A stretch of 26,481 bases of DNA from CAXXOZ01 sp963676435. GTDB lineage: Bacteria; Bacillota; Clostridia; Lachnospirales; Lachnospiraceae. Made by a program: the position numbers and the translations under genes. A model generated the notes under the pieces. The model had not been told where the DNA came from. It saw only the letters and a list, made by a program, of their open reading frames with translations, and searched no databases. The stretch covers positions 1-26,481 of the forward strand of contig CAXXOZ010000001.1 in assembly GCA_963676435.2 (NCBI GenBank), given 5' to 3'. Shown piece by piece: positions 1-8,604 of this stretch; within the stretch, counting starts at the first letter, position 1, and the number at the start of each line of letters is the position of its first letter.

Positions 1-1
1 T

Positions 2-101
2 GCTGTTGAAGATGAATTTTTCAATGCACTTAAAACAAACAAAAATAGATATTGCAGATTATTATATAAATGACTATAACGAAATATTGGAGAATGTATG
101 A
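2..101 (+). CDS. 3' end of an unidentified gene, truncated by the window edge
   Basis: The reading frame that opens at base 3 runs to a TGA at 99-101 and overlaps the ATG of ygiQ by four bases (ATGA), which suggests translational coupling. A second frame from base 2 is also open for 23 codons, to a stop at 71-73. Joining the two in the A-rich stretch near 40-46 by removing one base gives a smooth acidic C-terminus ending NDYNEILENV, and would match the +1 errors seen in the following genes. The fragment is too short to identify the protein. That it is the end of a real gene is inferred from the ATGA overlap and from composition only. Confidence 0.4.
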   Translation, partial: LLKMNFSMHLKQTKIDIADYYINDYNEILENV

Positions 102-2006
102 TAAATGATTTTTTACCTGTTTCAAAGGAAGATATGTCAAAAAGAGGATGGGATTACCTTGATTTTGTCTATGTTATAGGTGATGCATATGTGGATCATC
201 CTTCTTTTGGACATGCTATAATCAGTAGAACTCTTGAAGCACATGGTTATAGAGTAGGAATAATTTCACAACCAGATTGGAATAACAAAGAAAGCGTAAT
301 GACTTTAGGAAAGCCAAGGCTTTCTTTTCTTGTGATGACAGGAAATATGGATTCGATGGTAAATCACTATTCCGTTTCAAAAAAGAAAAGAACTTCAGAT
401 TCATTTACACCAGGTGGAGTTATGGGGAAAAGGCCTGACTACGCAGCAACAGTATATGGAAACCTAATTAAAAAAGCATATAAAGATGTTCCTATAATAA
501 TGGGGGGCATTGAAGTTAGCTTAAGAAGACTTGCCCATTATGACTATTGGTCAGACTCAATAAAAAGATCAGTTCTTTTAGATTCAAATGCTGACTTATT
601 AGTATATGGTATGGGCGAAAAAGCCATTGTTGAAGTAGCCGATTCTTTAAACAGTGGAATCGATATAAAAGATTTAACATATATTGATGGAACGGTATAT
701 AAGACAAAGATGTCAGATGATGTTTATGAAGCGCTCAAACTTCCAACTTACAACGAAATAAAAAAAGACAAAAAAGAATATGCAAAAAGCTTTTATATTC
801 AATCTACCAACACAGATCCATTTAATGGAAAAAGATTAATGGAATGTTATCCAGATAATAATACATGTGTAGTAGTTAATCCTCCAGCGAAACCATTAAC
901 TATGGAAGATGATGGATGAAGTATATGCATATCCTTATATGAGAACTTATCATCCTTCATACGAAGAAGCCGGAGGCATTCCTGCAATAGAAGAAGTCAA
1001 GTTCAGTGTGATAAGCAACAGAGGTTGTTTTGGAAATTGTAATTTCTGTGCCTTGGCTTTTCATCAAGGCAGAATAGTTCAGGCTCGAGGACACGAGTCA
1101 ATAATAAGTGAAGCAAAGAAATTCACGGACGATAAAGATTTTAAAGGATATATTCATGATGTTGGTGGTCCTACGGCGAATTTTAGAGGCCCTGCCTGTG
1201 ATAAGCAGCTTACAAAAGGAGCTTGCAAGGACAAACAGTGCTTATACCCTGATCCTTGTATAAATTTGAATGTTTCTCATAAAGATTATTTAAAATTGTT
1301 AAGAAGATTAAGAGAACTTCCAGGAATTAAAAAGGTTTTTATAAGATCAGGCATAAGATTTGATTATTTAATGGCGGATAAAGATGACACTTTCTTTAAT
1401 GAATTAGTTGAACATCATATAAGTGGTCAGTTAAAGGTTGCACCCGAACATATTTCAAAAAAAGTACTTGATAAAATGGGAAAACCTGAAAGTAGTGTTT
1501 ACAAAAGGTTTGCTGATAAGTATAAAAAGATAAATGAAAAGAAAAGTAAAAAACAGTTTTTAGTACCTTATTTTATGTCTTCCCATCCTGGATCGACTCT
1601 AAATGAGGCAATAGAGCTAGCGTTATATTTAAAAGAAATTGGTTATACACCTCAACAGGTACAGGATTTTTATCCAACACCAGGCAGTTTATCCACCTGT
1701 ATGTATTATACAGGATTAGATCCAAGAACAATGAAAAAAGTGTATGTGCCTACAAATCCTCATGAGAAAGCTATGCAAAGAGCTTTGATGCAATACAGAC
1801 TACCAAACAACTATAAACTTGTATATGAAGCCCTTAAAAAGGCTGGTAGAGAAGATTTAATAGGGTTTGATAAACATTGCCTTATAAGACCACCTAGAGG
1901 CTTTAATTATGTTAAAAAGAAAGAAGCACCGAAGAAACCTAAAAAACCAGTAAAGAAAAAAGCAATAAGGAACGTACATAAGACCAAAAAAATGAAGAGC
2001 ACTTGA
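98..2006 (+). CDS. ygiQ: YgiQ family radical SAM protein (frameshifted in this sequence)
   Basis: This is a YgiQ/UPF0313-type radical SAM protein of unknown substrate. The N-terminus (MINDFLPVSKEDMSKRGWD, then GDAYVDHPSFG) is the family signature. The 4Fe-4S cluster motif CFGNCNFC lies near residue 310 of the joined protein and should bind S-adenosylmethionine. Several further cysteines follow (positions 1198-1258), and the C-terminus is a lysine-rich tail, as is common in this family. The frame changes from 98 mod 3 to 909 mod 3 at about 908-912. Removing one base there restores the conserved NPPAKPLTMEDMDEVYAYPY stretch and gives about 635 residues, in the family range. The break is probably a sequence error. 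The gene is followed after 18 bases by an RluA-family gene. Confidence 0.9.
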
Positions 2007-2024
2007 CGAATTCGAGGAATCAAT

Positions 2025-2988
2025 ATGCGTGAGTTTATTATTAATAATAATGAAGCAGGACAACGACTGGATAAACTTCTGGCTAAATATTTAAACCTAG
2101 CTCCTAAAAGCTTTATTTATAAAATGTTAAGAAAAAAGAATATTACATTAAATGGTAAAAAAGCATCTGGAAATGAACTAACTGTATTAGGGGATAAAAT
2201 CAAATTCTTTTTAGCAGATGAAACTTTTGATAAATTTTCAAAAGTAGAATTCAAAAAAGAAAATTATGATCTGGATATTATATATGAAGATGATAATGTA
2301 ATCCTTTTAAATAAACCAGCAGGTGTATTATCTCAAAAGGCAGGAAAAGATGATGTATCAATAAATGAATATATCATTTCATATCTTCTTGATGAAAACC
2401 AGCTTTCAAAAGAAGATATGGCAACTTTTAAGCCTTCTATTTGCAATAGATTAGATAGAAATACAAGCGGGATAATAGTTGCAGGTAAAACATTGATTGC
2501 ATTGCAGGAGTTATCAAGAATATTCAAAAACAGGTCAGTAGATAAGTATTATAAATGTATAGTTAATGGGGAAGTTTCAAATAGTAGTCTTATTAAGGGC
2601 TACCTTTCAAAAAACGAGAAATCTAATATGGTAACGATATTTAAAACTCAAAAAAATGATACCGCATATATAGAAACTTATTATGAGCCAATAAAATACG
2701 ATAAAAAACAAAAACATCACATTATTAAAAGTAAAACTTATCTCAGGAAGAACACATCAAATACGAGCTCATCTTGCAAGCATTAATCACCCAATAATTG
2801 GAGATGCTAAATATGGTAATTCGAAAATAAATCAACTTTTTAAAAATAAATATAAAATAAAAAGACAGTTGTTACATTCAAGCGAAATTAAATTTCCATT
2901 AATGCATGATAAGCTTAATAATTTATCACACAAAGTATTTAGGGCACCAGAACCTGAAGATTTCAAAATTGTTTTAAAAGGAGAATAG
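2025..2988 (+). CDS. RluA-family rRNA pseudouridine synthase, RluC-like (frameshifted)
   Basis: The protein isomerises uridines in 23S rRNA (family knowledge; the target positions here are unknown). It opens with an S4 RNA-binding domain (EAGQRLDKLLAKYL, residues 8-21) and carries the catalytic-aspartate motif NRLDRNTSG. The conserved GRTHQIRAHL motif lies in the next frame: a +1 shift at about 2733-2736, inside the run TAAAAC, moves the reading from the 2025 frame to the 2734 frame. That frame stays open through NHPIIGDAKYGN to TAG at 2986-2988. The ATG at 2025 has GAGGAAT upstream. The stop is one base before the recU ATG. The window holds a second RluA-family gene at 24547-25467, so the two probably modify different sites. 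Confidence 0.85.
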
Positions 2989-2989
2989 T

Positions 2990-3522
2990 ATGGCTACCTG
3001 GAATTCAAGAGGACTAAGAGGTTCAGCCTTAGAAGATCTTGTTAACCTTACAAATGAGAAAATATAAAGAAAAGGGGCTGGCGTTAATTCAAAAAATACC
3101 AACTCCAATTAAACCAATAGAAATTAATAATCAAAACCCGGCATATAACCTTGGCCTATTTTGATAAAAAAAGTACAGTTGATTATATTGGTGTTGTTCA
3201 AGGGGTGCCTGTCTGTTTTGATGTAAAGGAGTGTAATACTGATAGATTTCCTTTGAGTAATATTCACGACCATCAAATTGAATTTATGGAAGATTTTGAA
3301 AAACAAGATGGCATTTCTTTTATTATAATAAATTTTACCCACTTAGATAAAAATTATTATTTAGATTTTAAAACATTAAAAGAGTATTATAATAGATGCT
3401 TAAATGGCGGCAGGAAAAGTTTTAAATATGAGGAATTAGATGAAGAGTTTTTCATTTCACCCAATAAAGAAGTGCCTTTACATTATCTTGAAATTTTAAA
3501 GAAGGATTTAGAAAGCAGATAA
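2990..3522 (+). CDS. recU: Holliday junction resolvase RecU (two frameshifts)
   Basis: RecU cleaves Holliday junctions in recombination and chromosome segregation in Firmicutes. The N-terminus MATWNSRGLRGSALED and the blocks GLALIQKIPTPI, STVDYIG, CFDVKEC, FPLSNIHDHQ and GGRKSFKYEEL are the family's conserved core. They include the nuclease acidic residues in TVDYIG and FDVKE. They lie in three frames. One extra base near 3062 (GAGAAAATATAAAG) and another near 3133-3136 (CAAAACC) restore a continuous reading, with RHITLAYFDKKSTVDY across the second site. The joined protein is about 176 residues. The ATG at 2990 follows AAAGGAGA. A promoter begins seven bases after the stop. Confidence 0.88.
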
Positions 3523-3528
3523 ATTAAA

Positions 3529-3557
3529 TTGACATAAAAAATTTATTGTGATAACAT
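3529..3557 (+). promoter_or_regulatory. Sigma-70-type promoter of the his operon
   Basis: TTGACA at 3529-3534 is a perfect -35 element. It is followed after exactly 17 bases by TAACAT at 3552-3557. Transcription would start near 3564, leaving a leader of about 30 bases before the hisZ ATG. That leader is too short for a T-box or a histidine attenuator, so no leader-based control is visible. Confidence 0.7.
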
Positions 3558-3592
3558 GGTAGCACGCTAAAGTGAAATAGAAAGGTTTTATT

Positions 3593-4816
3593 ATGAAAAA
3601 TAGTTTATTACACACTCCTGTTGGAGTAAGAGATATTTATGGAAAAGAATTTATGGAGAAAATCGCTATAGAAAATGCCATTTCAAATGTTATGGCTTCA
3701 TATGGTTACCAAAATATACAGACACCAACTTTTGAATTTTTCGATATTTTTAATAGTGAGAGAGGTAGTGTTTCTTCAAAAGAAATGTATAAATTTTTTG
3801 ATAGAGCAGGATCGACCTTTGGTTTTAAGACCTGATATAACTCCTTCTATAGCTAGATGTGCCTCTAAATATTTCATGGAAGAAGACATGCCTATTAGAC
3901 TTTGCTATAAAGGCAATACTTTTATCAATAGCTTGGAATATCAAGGTAAATTAAAAGAATTCACCCAGTTAGGAGCTGAATTAATAAGTGATGACTCTTC
4001 TCAAGCAGATGCTGAAATGATAGCAATGCTAATTGAATCTTTTAATTGAATCAGGTATTAAAGAGTTTAGGGTTGAAATTGGCGATGCTGGTTTTTTTGC
4101 AGGGATAATAAAAGAAGCGGAAATTTCTGAAGAAGACGAAAAAACCTTAAGAGAATACATAGAAGTTAAAAATTATTTTGAAATCGAAAAGCTTTTAAAT
4201 AAAATAAATATTAAAGATGAAATCAAAAAAGTATTATTAAAGCTACCTGAGCTTTTTGGTTCGGTTGATATTTTAGAACAAGCAAAAAAAATAACAAATA
4301 ATGAGGCTGCACTAAAGTCAATTCATTCTCTTGAAGAATTATATAAATTAATTAAAGTATATGAACTTGAAGAACATGTTTCTTTTGATTTAGGTATGCT
4401 TAGTCAATATAAGTACTATACTGGAGTTATTTTTAAGGCCTATACTTATGGTGCTGGTGATACAATTGTTACTGGTGGAAGGTATGATAATTTAATAAAA
4501 CAATTTGGTAAAAATTCTCCTTCCATAGGTTTTGCCAATTAATATTGATCAATTGCTTATTGCCACTTAAACGACAAAATATTGAGATTACTTTAGAAAA
4601 ATCAAACACTATGGTAATATATAATAGTGAAGAATTAGGGAATGCAATTAAATTTGCAAAATCAAGAAGAAAAAGCTGATATTAATATAGAATTAATAGA
4701 AAAAGATGAAGAAAAAGATTTAGACTGACTATATTGAATATGCAAAAAGAAATATGATTGATAAAATAATTTATATGATGGATGGAAATTCAAAAACATT
4801 TGAGGTAAAAATATGA
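3593..4816 (+). CDS. hisZ: HisZ, ATP phosphoribosyltransferase regulatory subunit (six frameshifts)
   Basis: HisZ is a histidyl-tRNA-synthetase-like protein that forms a complex with the short form of HisG and is needed for its activity in the first step of histidine synthesis. The N-terminus (LLHTPVGVRDIYG), the class II core (PLVLRPDITPSIAR; FTQLGAELI) and GGRYDNLI place it in the family. The gene is broken six times, each time a +1 change: near 3812, 4041, 4535, 4563, 4668 and 4726. Removing one base at each gives about 405 residues, including SIGFAINIDQLL and DDYIEYAKRNMIDKI. The reading ends with TGA at 4814-4816 and overlaps the hisG ATG by four bases. Expected length is about 390-420 residues, so nothing large is missing. 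Sequence error is far more likely than decay, because all conserved blocks survive. Confidence 0.88.
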
Positions 4817-5449
4817 AATATTTAACATTTGCATTAGCAAAAGGAAGACTAGCAAAGCAGTCAATGGAACTGTTTGAAAAAATTGGTATAACATGCGAAG
4901 AAATGAAAGACGAAAAAACAAGGAAACTAATTTTTGTAAATGAAGAATTGAAACTTAAATTTTTTCTTGCAAAAGCTAGTGATGTTCCCACATATGTTGA
5001 GTACGGAGCTGCTGATATTGGTATCGTTGGAAAAGATACTATTCTTGAAGAAAATAGAAAGTTATTTGAAGTTGTAGATTTAGGTTTTGGGAAATGTAAA
5101 ATGTGTGTTTGTGGACCGGCGTCGGCTAAAGATTTATTAAAACGAAATGATTTAATAAGAGTTGCATCAAAATATCCAAACATCGCAAAAGATTATTTTT
5201 ATAATACTAGACATCAGGACGGTTGAAATAATTAAACTTAATGGTTCGGTAGAACTTGCTCCAATAGTTGGCCTTTCAGAAGTGATAGTTGATATAGTTG
5301 AAACAGGTTCGACTTTGAGAGAAAACAATTTAGAAGTTCTTGAAGAAATCTGTGACTTATCTGCAAGAGTAGTAGTGAATCAGGTGAGTATGAAGATGGA
5401 GAATGAAAGAATAATGAAACTGATTCGTGATCTAAAAGAATTAGTATAG
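4813..5449 (+). CDS. hisG: HisG, ATP phosphoribosyltransferase, short form (one frameshift)
   Basis: HisG joins ATP and PRPP to give phosphoribosyl-ATP. The opening KYLTFALAKGRLAKQS, then YGAADIGIVGKD, and the PRPP-binding loop DIVETGSTLREN near the C-terminus are diagnostic. The joined length of about 212 residues is that of the short HisG, which lacks the C-terminal regulatory domain and depends on HisZ, matching the adjacent gene. The frame shifts by +1 near 5218 (CAGGACGG). Removing one G gives the continuous NTRHQTVEIIKLNGSVELAP. Translation is coupled to hisZ by an ATGA overlap. The hisD ATG follows 12 bases after the stop. Confidence 0.92.
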
Positions 5450-5461
5450 TGGAGAAAACTT

Positions 5462-6758
5462 ATGAGAATAATAAAGCTTGATGAAAATACAAAACAAGAT
5501 ATATTAACAAACCTTTTAAAGAGAAATCCTGATAATTATGGAACATATCAGGAAGCAGTCAATGAAGTTATTGCTAATGTAAAAGAAAACGGAGATAGGG
5601 CACTTTGTGAATATGCATATAAATTTGACAAGGCTTCTTTAAATGAAGATTCTCTTTTAGTGACAAAGGAAGAGATTGATGAAGCGTATGAAAAATTAAA
5701 TGATTCTGAACTCATAGAAATCATGAGAAGAGTTATGAAAAATATTGAAGTTTATCATGAAAAACAGAAACAACAAAGTTGGTTTGAAACAAAACCTGAC
5801 GGAAGTATTTTAGGACAAAAAATAACTCCAATGGAAAAAGTGGGAGTATATGTACCTGGAGGAAAAGCGTCATATCCTTCAAGCGTTTTAATGAATGTTG
5901 TACCAGCAAAAGTCGCTGGGTGTTGAAAATATTATTATGATGACTCCTACAGGATCAGATGGAAAAATAAATCCTGGAACTTTAGTAGCGGCTAACGAAG
6001 CAGGAGTTGATAAGATATTTAAATCAGGAGGAGCTCAAGCTATAGCTGCTATGGCTTTTGGAACAAAAAGTGTACCGAAGGTTGATAAGATTGTTGGTCC
6101 AGGAAATATCTATGTTGCTTTAGCAAAAAAATCTGTATTTGGTTATGTTGATATAGATTCAATTGCAGGACCAAGTGAAATATTAGTTTTGGCTGATGAA
6201 ACAGCAAATCCAAGATATATTGCTTCGGATTTATTTTCCCAGGCAGAACATGATGAACTTGCATCTTCTATACTTGTTACAACAGACGAGGAATTGGCTA
6301 AAAAGGTTAATGAAGAAATAGAAGATATTTTAAAAGGTATGTCAAGAAAGGAAATAATTCAAAAGTCACTTGATAACTATGGATATATTTTAGTGGCTGA
6401 TAATATGAATGAGGCAATTGATACAGTAAATGAAATTGCATCAGAACATTTAGAGATTTTAACAAAAAATCCTTTTGAAACAATGGCTAAGGTTAAAAAC
6501 GCAGGTGCAATGTTCCTAGGAGAATATAGCTGTGAGCCTTTAGGAGATTATTATGCGGGTCCAAATCATGTATTACCGACAAATGGAACTGCAAAATTCT
6601 TTTCAGCATTGGGAGTAGATGCTTTTGTAAAAAAATCTAGTATAATCTCATATTCAAAAGAAGCTCTTGAAAATGCTAAAGACGATATAATTAAATTTGC
6701 AGATTATGAAGGATTAGGAGCTCATGCTAATTCAATAAAAACCAGATTTGAAAAATAA
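5462..6758 (+). CDS. hisD: HisD, histidinol dehydrogenase (one frameshift)
   Basis: HisD carries out the last two steps, oxidising L-histidinol to histidine with NAD and a zinc ion. Family blocks seen include VYVPGGKASYPSSVLMNVVPAKVAGV, spanning the break, then GPGNIYVALAKK, SIAGPSEILVLADE, SQAEHDELASS, SEHLEI and GDYYAGPNHVLPT. The acidic and histidine residues of the zinc and active sites are present (AEHDE; SEHLE). One extra G near 5918-5920 (GCTGGGTG) produces a premature TGA at 5924-5926. Without it the protein is about 432 residues, a normal length. Its start has GGAG eight bases upstream. Confidence 0.93.
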
Positions 6759-6771
6759 TAGGAGGATTATT

Positions 6772-7359
6772 ATGGGAAGAGTAGCAAAGGTGGCTAGGAA
6801 AACTGGGGAAACAGATATTTTATTAGAACTTGAAATAGACGGTAGTGGAAATTCCGAAATAAATACGGGAATAGGTTTTTTTGACCACATGTTGATAAGC
6901 TTTACTAAACATGGTTTATTTGACTTGAAATTAGATGTAAAAGGCGACTTAGATGTGGATTCACACCATACAATTGAAGATGTTGGAATTGTTCTTGGGC
7001 AGGCAATAAAAGAAGCTCTTGGGGACAAAAAATCAATTAAGAGATTTGGAAATTCCATAATACCAATGGATGAGACTCTTATGCTATGCGCTCTTGATTT
7101 GTCAGGAAGACCATTTTTAGGTTTTGAAGCTGAATTTTCAGTAGCAAAAATTGGCGAATATGATGTTGAAATGACAAAAGAATTCTTTTATGCAATTACA
7201 TATAGTGCCGGTATGAATTTACATCTAAAAACAATGGCAGGATACAATAATCATCATATAGTTGAAGCTATGTTTAAAAGCTTTGCTAAAGCTTTAGACC
7301 AAGCTACAATGGTTGATGAAAGAATAAATGATATAATGACGACAAAAGGGAGTTTATAA
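6772..7359 (+). CDS. hisB: HisB, imidazoleglycerol-phosphate dehydratase
   Basis: HisB dehydrates imidazole glycerol phosphate to imidazole acetol phosphate. The protein has 195 residues, which is the single-domain form without a phosphatase. The manganese-binding histidine/glutamate motifs are present: FFDHML, the DSHHTIED block near residue 65, and NNHHIVEAMFK near residue 160. The start is set at 6772 because AGGAGG (6760-6765) lies six bases upstream and GRVAKVARKTGETDI is the usual N-terminus. An in-frame TTG at 6748 lies inside hisD and has no such site. The stop overlaps the next ATG by one base. Confidence 0.95.
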   Translation: MGRVAKVARKTGETDILLELEIDGSGNSEINTGIGFFDHMLISFTKHGLFDLKLDVKGDLDVDSHHTIEDVGIVLGQAIKEALGDKKSIKRFGNSIIPMDETLMLCALDLSGRPFLGFEAEFSVAKIGEYDVEMTKEFFYAITYSAGMNLHLKTMAGYNNHHIVEAMFKSFAKALDQATMVDERINDIMTTKGSL

Positions 7360-8597
7360 TGAAATATTGTAAAATAATACCTGTAATAAAAGAAATTAGC
7401 GACAAAACAATAAGTCGTTGTGAAGAACTATCAAATTCTGGGGCAGATGAACTTTTAATTTTTGATGATTCAAAAGACTACGAAACTCAAGAAAAAAACA
7501 TTGATTTACTAAAAGAAGTTGCAGGAAAAATAGATGTTGATTTCATGGTATGTGGAAATATAAAAAGACTTGAAGATGTTAAAAAATATTTATATTCAGG
7601 GGCTAAATTTATAGCCCTTGATTTAAATATAGAATCAAACTATGAAATGATAAAAGAAGCTTCGGATAGATTTGGAAAAGAAAAAATTGCATTATATATT
7701 AATTGTAAAACAGACATAGCTAAACTGAAAAATATTGATTCAAATTTATATGACTTAATAATAGCAGATGATTGTCTAGACTTATTAAAAGGAATTGAGC
7801 TATCAAAAGATGTTTTAATATTTGTTGATAACTCTGAATATGAATATATAAAACTTGTTTGTAAAACAAATAATATATATGGTTATTCAACAACACTTAG
7901 ACTTAATATCATGGAATTAAAAAATAAGTTAAAAGCAGACGGAATAGAAACATTTACTTTAGAAAGTAAATTAAAATTTTCTGATTTTAAAACAACAAAA
8001 TTTGATGCTTTAGATTTGATGCCAGTTATTGTTCAGGATTATCGAACAGATGAAGTATTAATGATGGCATATATGAGCGAAGAGTCCTTTAATGAAACAA
8101 TTAAAACAGGAAAAATGACATATTATAGCCGTAGTAGAAATGAATTGTGGATAAAAGGTTTAACTTCAGGACATTTTCAATATTTAAAAGAATTAAGGTG
8201 TGATTGTGACTCAGATACTTTACTTGCTAAAGTTTTCCAAATAGGTCCAGCATGTCATACAGGAAGTAACTCATGTTTCTTTGATACAATTGCTAAAAAA
8301 GAGTACAAAATCAATAATCCAGCACTGGTTTTAAATAATGTGTTCGATACCATTTTGGACAGAAAAGAAAATCCAAAAGAAGGTTCATATACAAATTATT
8401 TATTTGATAAAGGAATAGACAAGATTTTGAAAAAATTAGGAGAAGAAGCTACAGAAATTGTAATTTCTGCAAAGAATCCTAATAAAGAGGAAATTAAATA
8501 TGAAATCTCTGATTTCTTATATCACATGATGGTTTTAATGGCAGAAAGAGAAGTAACTTGGCAGGAAATAATGGACGAATTGTCTAGACGAGGATAA
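7359..8597 (+). CDS. hisIE: HisIE with an N-terminal degenerate HisF-like domain
   Basis: The 412-residue product has three parts. Residues about 1-200 resemble HisF: IIPVI at the first strand, GADELLIFD, GNIKRLEDVKKYLYSGA, and near the end IMELKNKLKADGI. Residues about 215-310 are HisI, phosphoribosyl-AMP cyclohydrolase, with the metal-binding CDCDSD, GPACHTG and SCFF. Residues about 325-412 are HisE, phosphoribosyl-ATP pyrophosphatase, with LGEEATEIVISAKN and EISDFLYHMMVLMAE. HisI and HisE look fully intact, so steps 2 and 3 of histidine synthesis are expected. In the HisF-like part the first catalytic aspartate (IIPCLD in HisF) is missing, and the second position reads YINCK where HisF has an aspartate. 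The domain is therefore unlikely to catalyse. The symbol refers to the C-terminal domains. Confidence 0.92.
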   Translation: MKYCKIIPVIKEISDKTISRCEELSNSGADELLIFDDSKDYETQEKNIDLLKEVAGKIDVDFMVCGNIKRLEDVKKYLYSGAKFIALDLNIESNYEMIKEASDRFGKEKIALYINCKTDIAKLKNIDSNLYDLIIADDCLDLLKGIELSKDVLIFVDNSEYEYIKLVCKTNNIYGYSTTLRLNIMELKNKLKADGIETFTLESKLKFSDFKTTKFDALDLMPVIVQDYRTDEVLMMAYMSEESFNETIKTGKMTYYSRSRNELWIKGLTSGHFQYLKELRCDCDSDTLLAKVFQIGPACHTGSNSCFFDTIAKKEYKINNPALVLNNVFDTILDRKENPKEGSYTNYLFDKGIDKILKKLGEEATEIVISAKNPNKEEIKYEISDFLYHMMVLMAEREVTWQEIMDELSRRG

Positions 8598-8604
8598 TAT
8601 ATAA

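Noticed and set aside
914..919. The TGA that ends the first part of ygiQ as selenocysteine or read-through
   Set aside because: The conserved sequence continues in another frame, not in the same frame after the TGA. No stem-loop of the SECIS type is evident.
3593..5930. Programmed ribosomal frameshifting in the his genes
   Set aside because: Twelve shifts in six unrelated genes, all without a common slippery motif or stimulatory stem, do not fit programmed frameshifting. Sequence error is much simpler.
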